A DNA stretch of 64,000 nt, taken from the NCBI RefSeq assembly GCF_019973375.1, contig NZ_BPTV01000001.1:2598387-2662386 (forward strand), written 5' to 3'. Positions within the stretch are counted from its first letter, which is position 1. Each line of letters begins with the position of its first letter. Below the pieces are notes generated by a model. That model was not told the DNA's origin. It did no database searches and worked only from the letters and a program-made list of their open reading frames with translations. A program made the translations under genes and the position numbers. Positions 62,851 through 64,000 of the stretch are shown here, one piece after another. This DNA comes from Prevotella lacticifex (GTDB lineage: Bacteria > Bacteroidota > Bacteroidia > Bacteroidales > Bacteroidaceae).

Positions 62851-62899
62851 AGCCAAACTGCGGGTGCCACGATACGAGGCACCCGCAGTTTGGCTTTTC
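62851..62899 (+). terminator. Rho-independent terminator of the pgpH-like gene
   Basis: Eighteen-base stem (62851-62868 with 62878-62895), perfect pairing, loop nine bases, followed by TTTTCTTG. It starts 33 bp past the stop. Confidence 0.93.
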
Positions 62900-62999
62900 T
62901 TGTAGATAAGGACATTGTTGCAGCCCGAACGGATTAGTATTCCGACTTCGCCACGTTGCTATCCAATAGTCCGTGAGCCCCATCCCGTAATTGCGAATT

Positions 63000-63200
63000 A
63001 TCTTTACACCATTCCAATACATACCGTTTGGGCTTGCGAAACGGTCTGTTTCGCAGCCTGAAACGGTCCTTTTTGCAACCTCAAACGGACCGTTTTAGAA
63101 CGCAAAAAGGCCTTACTTGTAATGCGCTGTATCTCAGCAACTTAGAAAGACAGTTCTAATTCCGTTTTTGTTTGATTTATTTTTACAATTCATCACATTA
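63000..63200 (-). repeat. Dispersed 4 x 22-bp palindrome element, copy 3
   Basis: In inverse orientation to copies 1 and 2: units at 63090-63111, 63068-63089, 63046-63067 and 63024-63045. Its flank at 63112-63200 contains the same AATTGTAAAAATAAATCAAA block as copy 2 (reverse strand), and the flank at 62985-63023 equals the right flank of copy 1. No target-site duplication is obvious. Confidence 0.85.
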
Positions 63201-63543
63201 CCCCAATATATGCATCAACCGAAATTAGTGGCGTAGTAGGGGTTAACCCGTTGTAAAATCTACGGATTCTGAAGAGCCGTGATGAAGTCAGTAGGCAATC
63301 AAAACAACACTCATGCCATGTCAGTCAAAATTTATATTAAGAATGTTACACTGCCTATGCGTCACCCCAAATTATCATAGATAAACGATAATAAGCTGAT
63401 AATCAGAATAGAACTTTATGTATTACTGAAAGAAATGAAGAAGTCAGGATATAATTTCCTGACTTCGTCAATGCGTCACCTTGAATCGAGAATACGTTTT
63501 TGAAAAATAGTCACGTACAGACTTTAGCTCCCCATGGAGCTAA
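63201..63543. other. AT-rich intergenic stretch
   Basis: No open frame of interest. Only scattered short repeats are seen, such as GATAATAAGCTGATAATCAG near 63387, similar to ACTGATAATCAG near 16,629. Confidence 0.5.
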
Positions 63544-63608
63544 GGTGCTGAGGTGATGGGGACAGCCTTACGAGCAAGCTCGTCGGCTGCCCCCATCACC
63601 TCAGCACC
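63544..63608. repeat. 65-bp nearly perfect palindrome
   Basis: Outer arms 63544-63561 and 63591-63608 pair over 18 bases; after one unpaired base on each side CAGCC pairs with GGCTG, and then ACGAGC with GCTCGT around a two-base loop. It is the strongest potential hairpin of the window. No gene lies close on either side. Confidence 0.85.
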
Positions 63609-63723
63609 ACCCCATACAAAGCGGGGGACAAAGCCTGCCCGTGACGAAAATCGCTATCGCGTAAAATTGCGCAGAGCGCATAAAATATTCACCTCCGACA
63701 CTTGCAACACTCCGCCAACGTAG

Positions 63724-63808
63724 GGGTGGGGTTTATCCCCACCCTCGCTGCTATGGGGCATTTACATCAATTCTTGCTCGTCGCTGGTAGGGCTGGGATA
63801 AACCCAGC
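63724..63808. repeat. Pair of related short palindromes
   Basis: GGGTGGGG-TTTAT-CCCCACCC (63724-63744) and GGCTGGG-ATAAA-CCCAGCC (63790-63808). Reversed, the second reads GGCTGGG-TTTAT-CCCAGCC, so they are inverted copies of one motif with different stem bases. They lie within 65 bp. The remaining DNA to 64,000 has no gene that I can support. Confidence 0.7.
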
Positions 63809-64000
63809 CTCTACGGCGGACGTGTGCAATACATTGGCTATCAACGCATTATCAACGTGATTGCAGCACACATCCACCGCTTCCTAGGTTTCTGACCAAA
63901 GGAAATCTCGATTATTTTTCGTTTTTAACTAAATTTATTGTAATGTTGATTTTTTATTTACATTTATAGTGCTGCCTCAAGTGAAGGTTCCGTCTTCAAT

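Overview
The window is chromosomal DNA of a Bacteroidales bacterium, most likely Prevotella or a close relative. The reasons are: house-keeping proteins of clear Bacteroidetes type (FtsL-like protein with a long acidic N-terminus, FtsI with a terminal PASTA domain, a 333-residue malate dehydrogenase); promoters that fit the Bacteroidetes pattern TTTG / 19-20 bp / TAnnTTTG rather than the E. coli one; almost no Shine-Dalgarno sequences; several secreted proteins with the short C-terminal sorting-type tail usual in Prevotella (a turn such as 'Y-D/N-x-x-G-x-R' followed by 'KGLNIVR..GKT.KV.VK'); and Omp28-like, DUF6029 and glycine-lipid genes. All function calls are from reading the sequence; no searches were run.

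Layout. 1-11,085 (minus strand) is one transcription and translation block: tRNA-Thr, tRNA-Tyr, tRNA-Gly, tRNA-Thr, tuf, tRNA-Trp, secE, nusG, rplK, rplA, rplJ, rplL, rpoB and the first 680 codons of rpoC, which runs off the left edge. It is followed upstream by hpf, a XerC/D-type recombinase gene and rpsU. mdh (plus strand) starts at 13,140. 14,230-16,850 is an accessory and decayed stretch: a dispersed repeat element, the tail of an ISL3-type transposase, the head of a type III-like DNA methyltransferase gene, a two-gene DUF6169 unit with a duplicated tail, a further decayed frame, a low-molecular-weight phosphatase gene with a damaged P-loop and a long inverted repeat. 16,878-20,766 has a small KKYxKP-type peptide gene, a large secreted protein with a CBM26-like module and a broken secreted-protein gene.

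20,941-38,050 (minus) is the division and cell-wall (dcw) cluster in the order mraZ, rsmH, ftsL, ftsI, murE, mraY, murD, ftsW, murG, murC, ftsQ, ftsA, ftsZ, then yqeY. It is headed by a promoter with three 10-bp-spaced MraZ boxes. Divergent from it are two acyltransferase genes resembling glsA and glsB (glycine/ornithine-type aminolipids), closed by a 9-bp tandem repeat and a terminator. 40,489-50,736 (minus) carries envelope proteins: Omp28-like proteins with CxxC motifs, small secreted proteins, and a tlpA-DUF6029-omp28 operon. 50,925-52,647 is a low-GC insert with a cytosine DNA methyltransferase and the remains of its XRE-type controller gene. Then follow a FadL-type porin (plus), trpS, a lipoprotein, a zinc-ribbon membrane protein, waaA, gltX (all minus) and a PgpH-type 7TM-HD phosphodiesterase (plus). 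The last 1.1 kb holds no gene that I can support but is rich in palindromes and repeats.

The most unusual signals are a repeat family present three times, each copy with exactly four tandem 22-bp palindromic units between conserved AT-rich flanks; a strong promoter that drives no recognisable gene near 46.6 kb; the decayed restriction-modification controller beside an intact methyltransferase; and a phosphatase gene in which only the catalytic loop is read out of frame.
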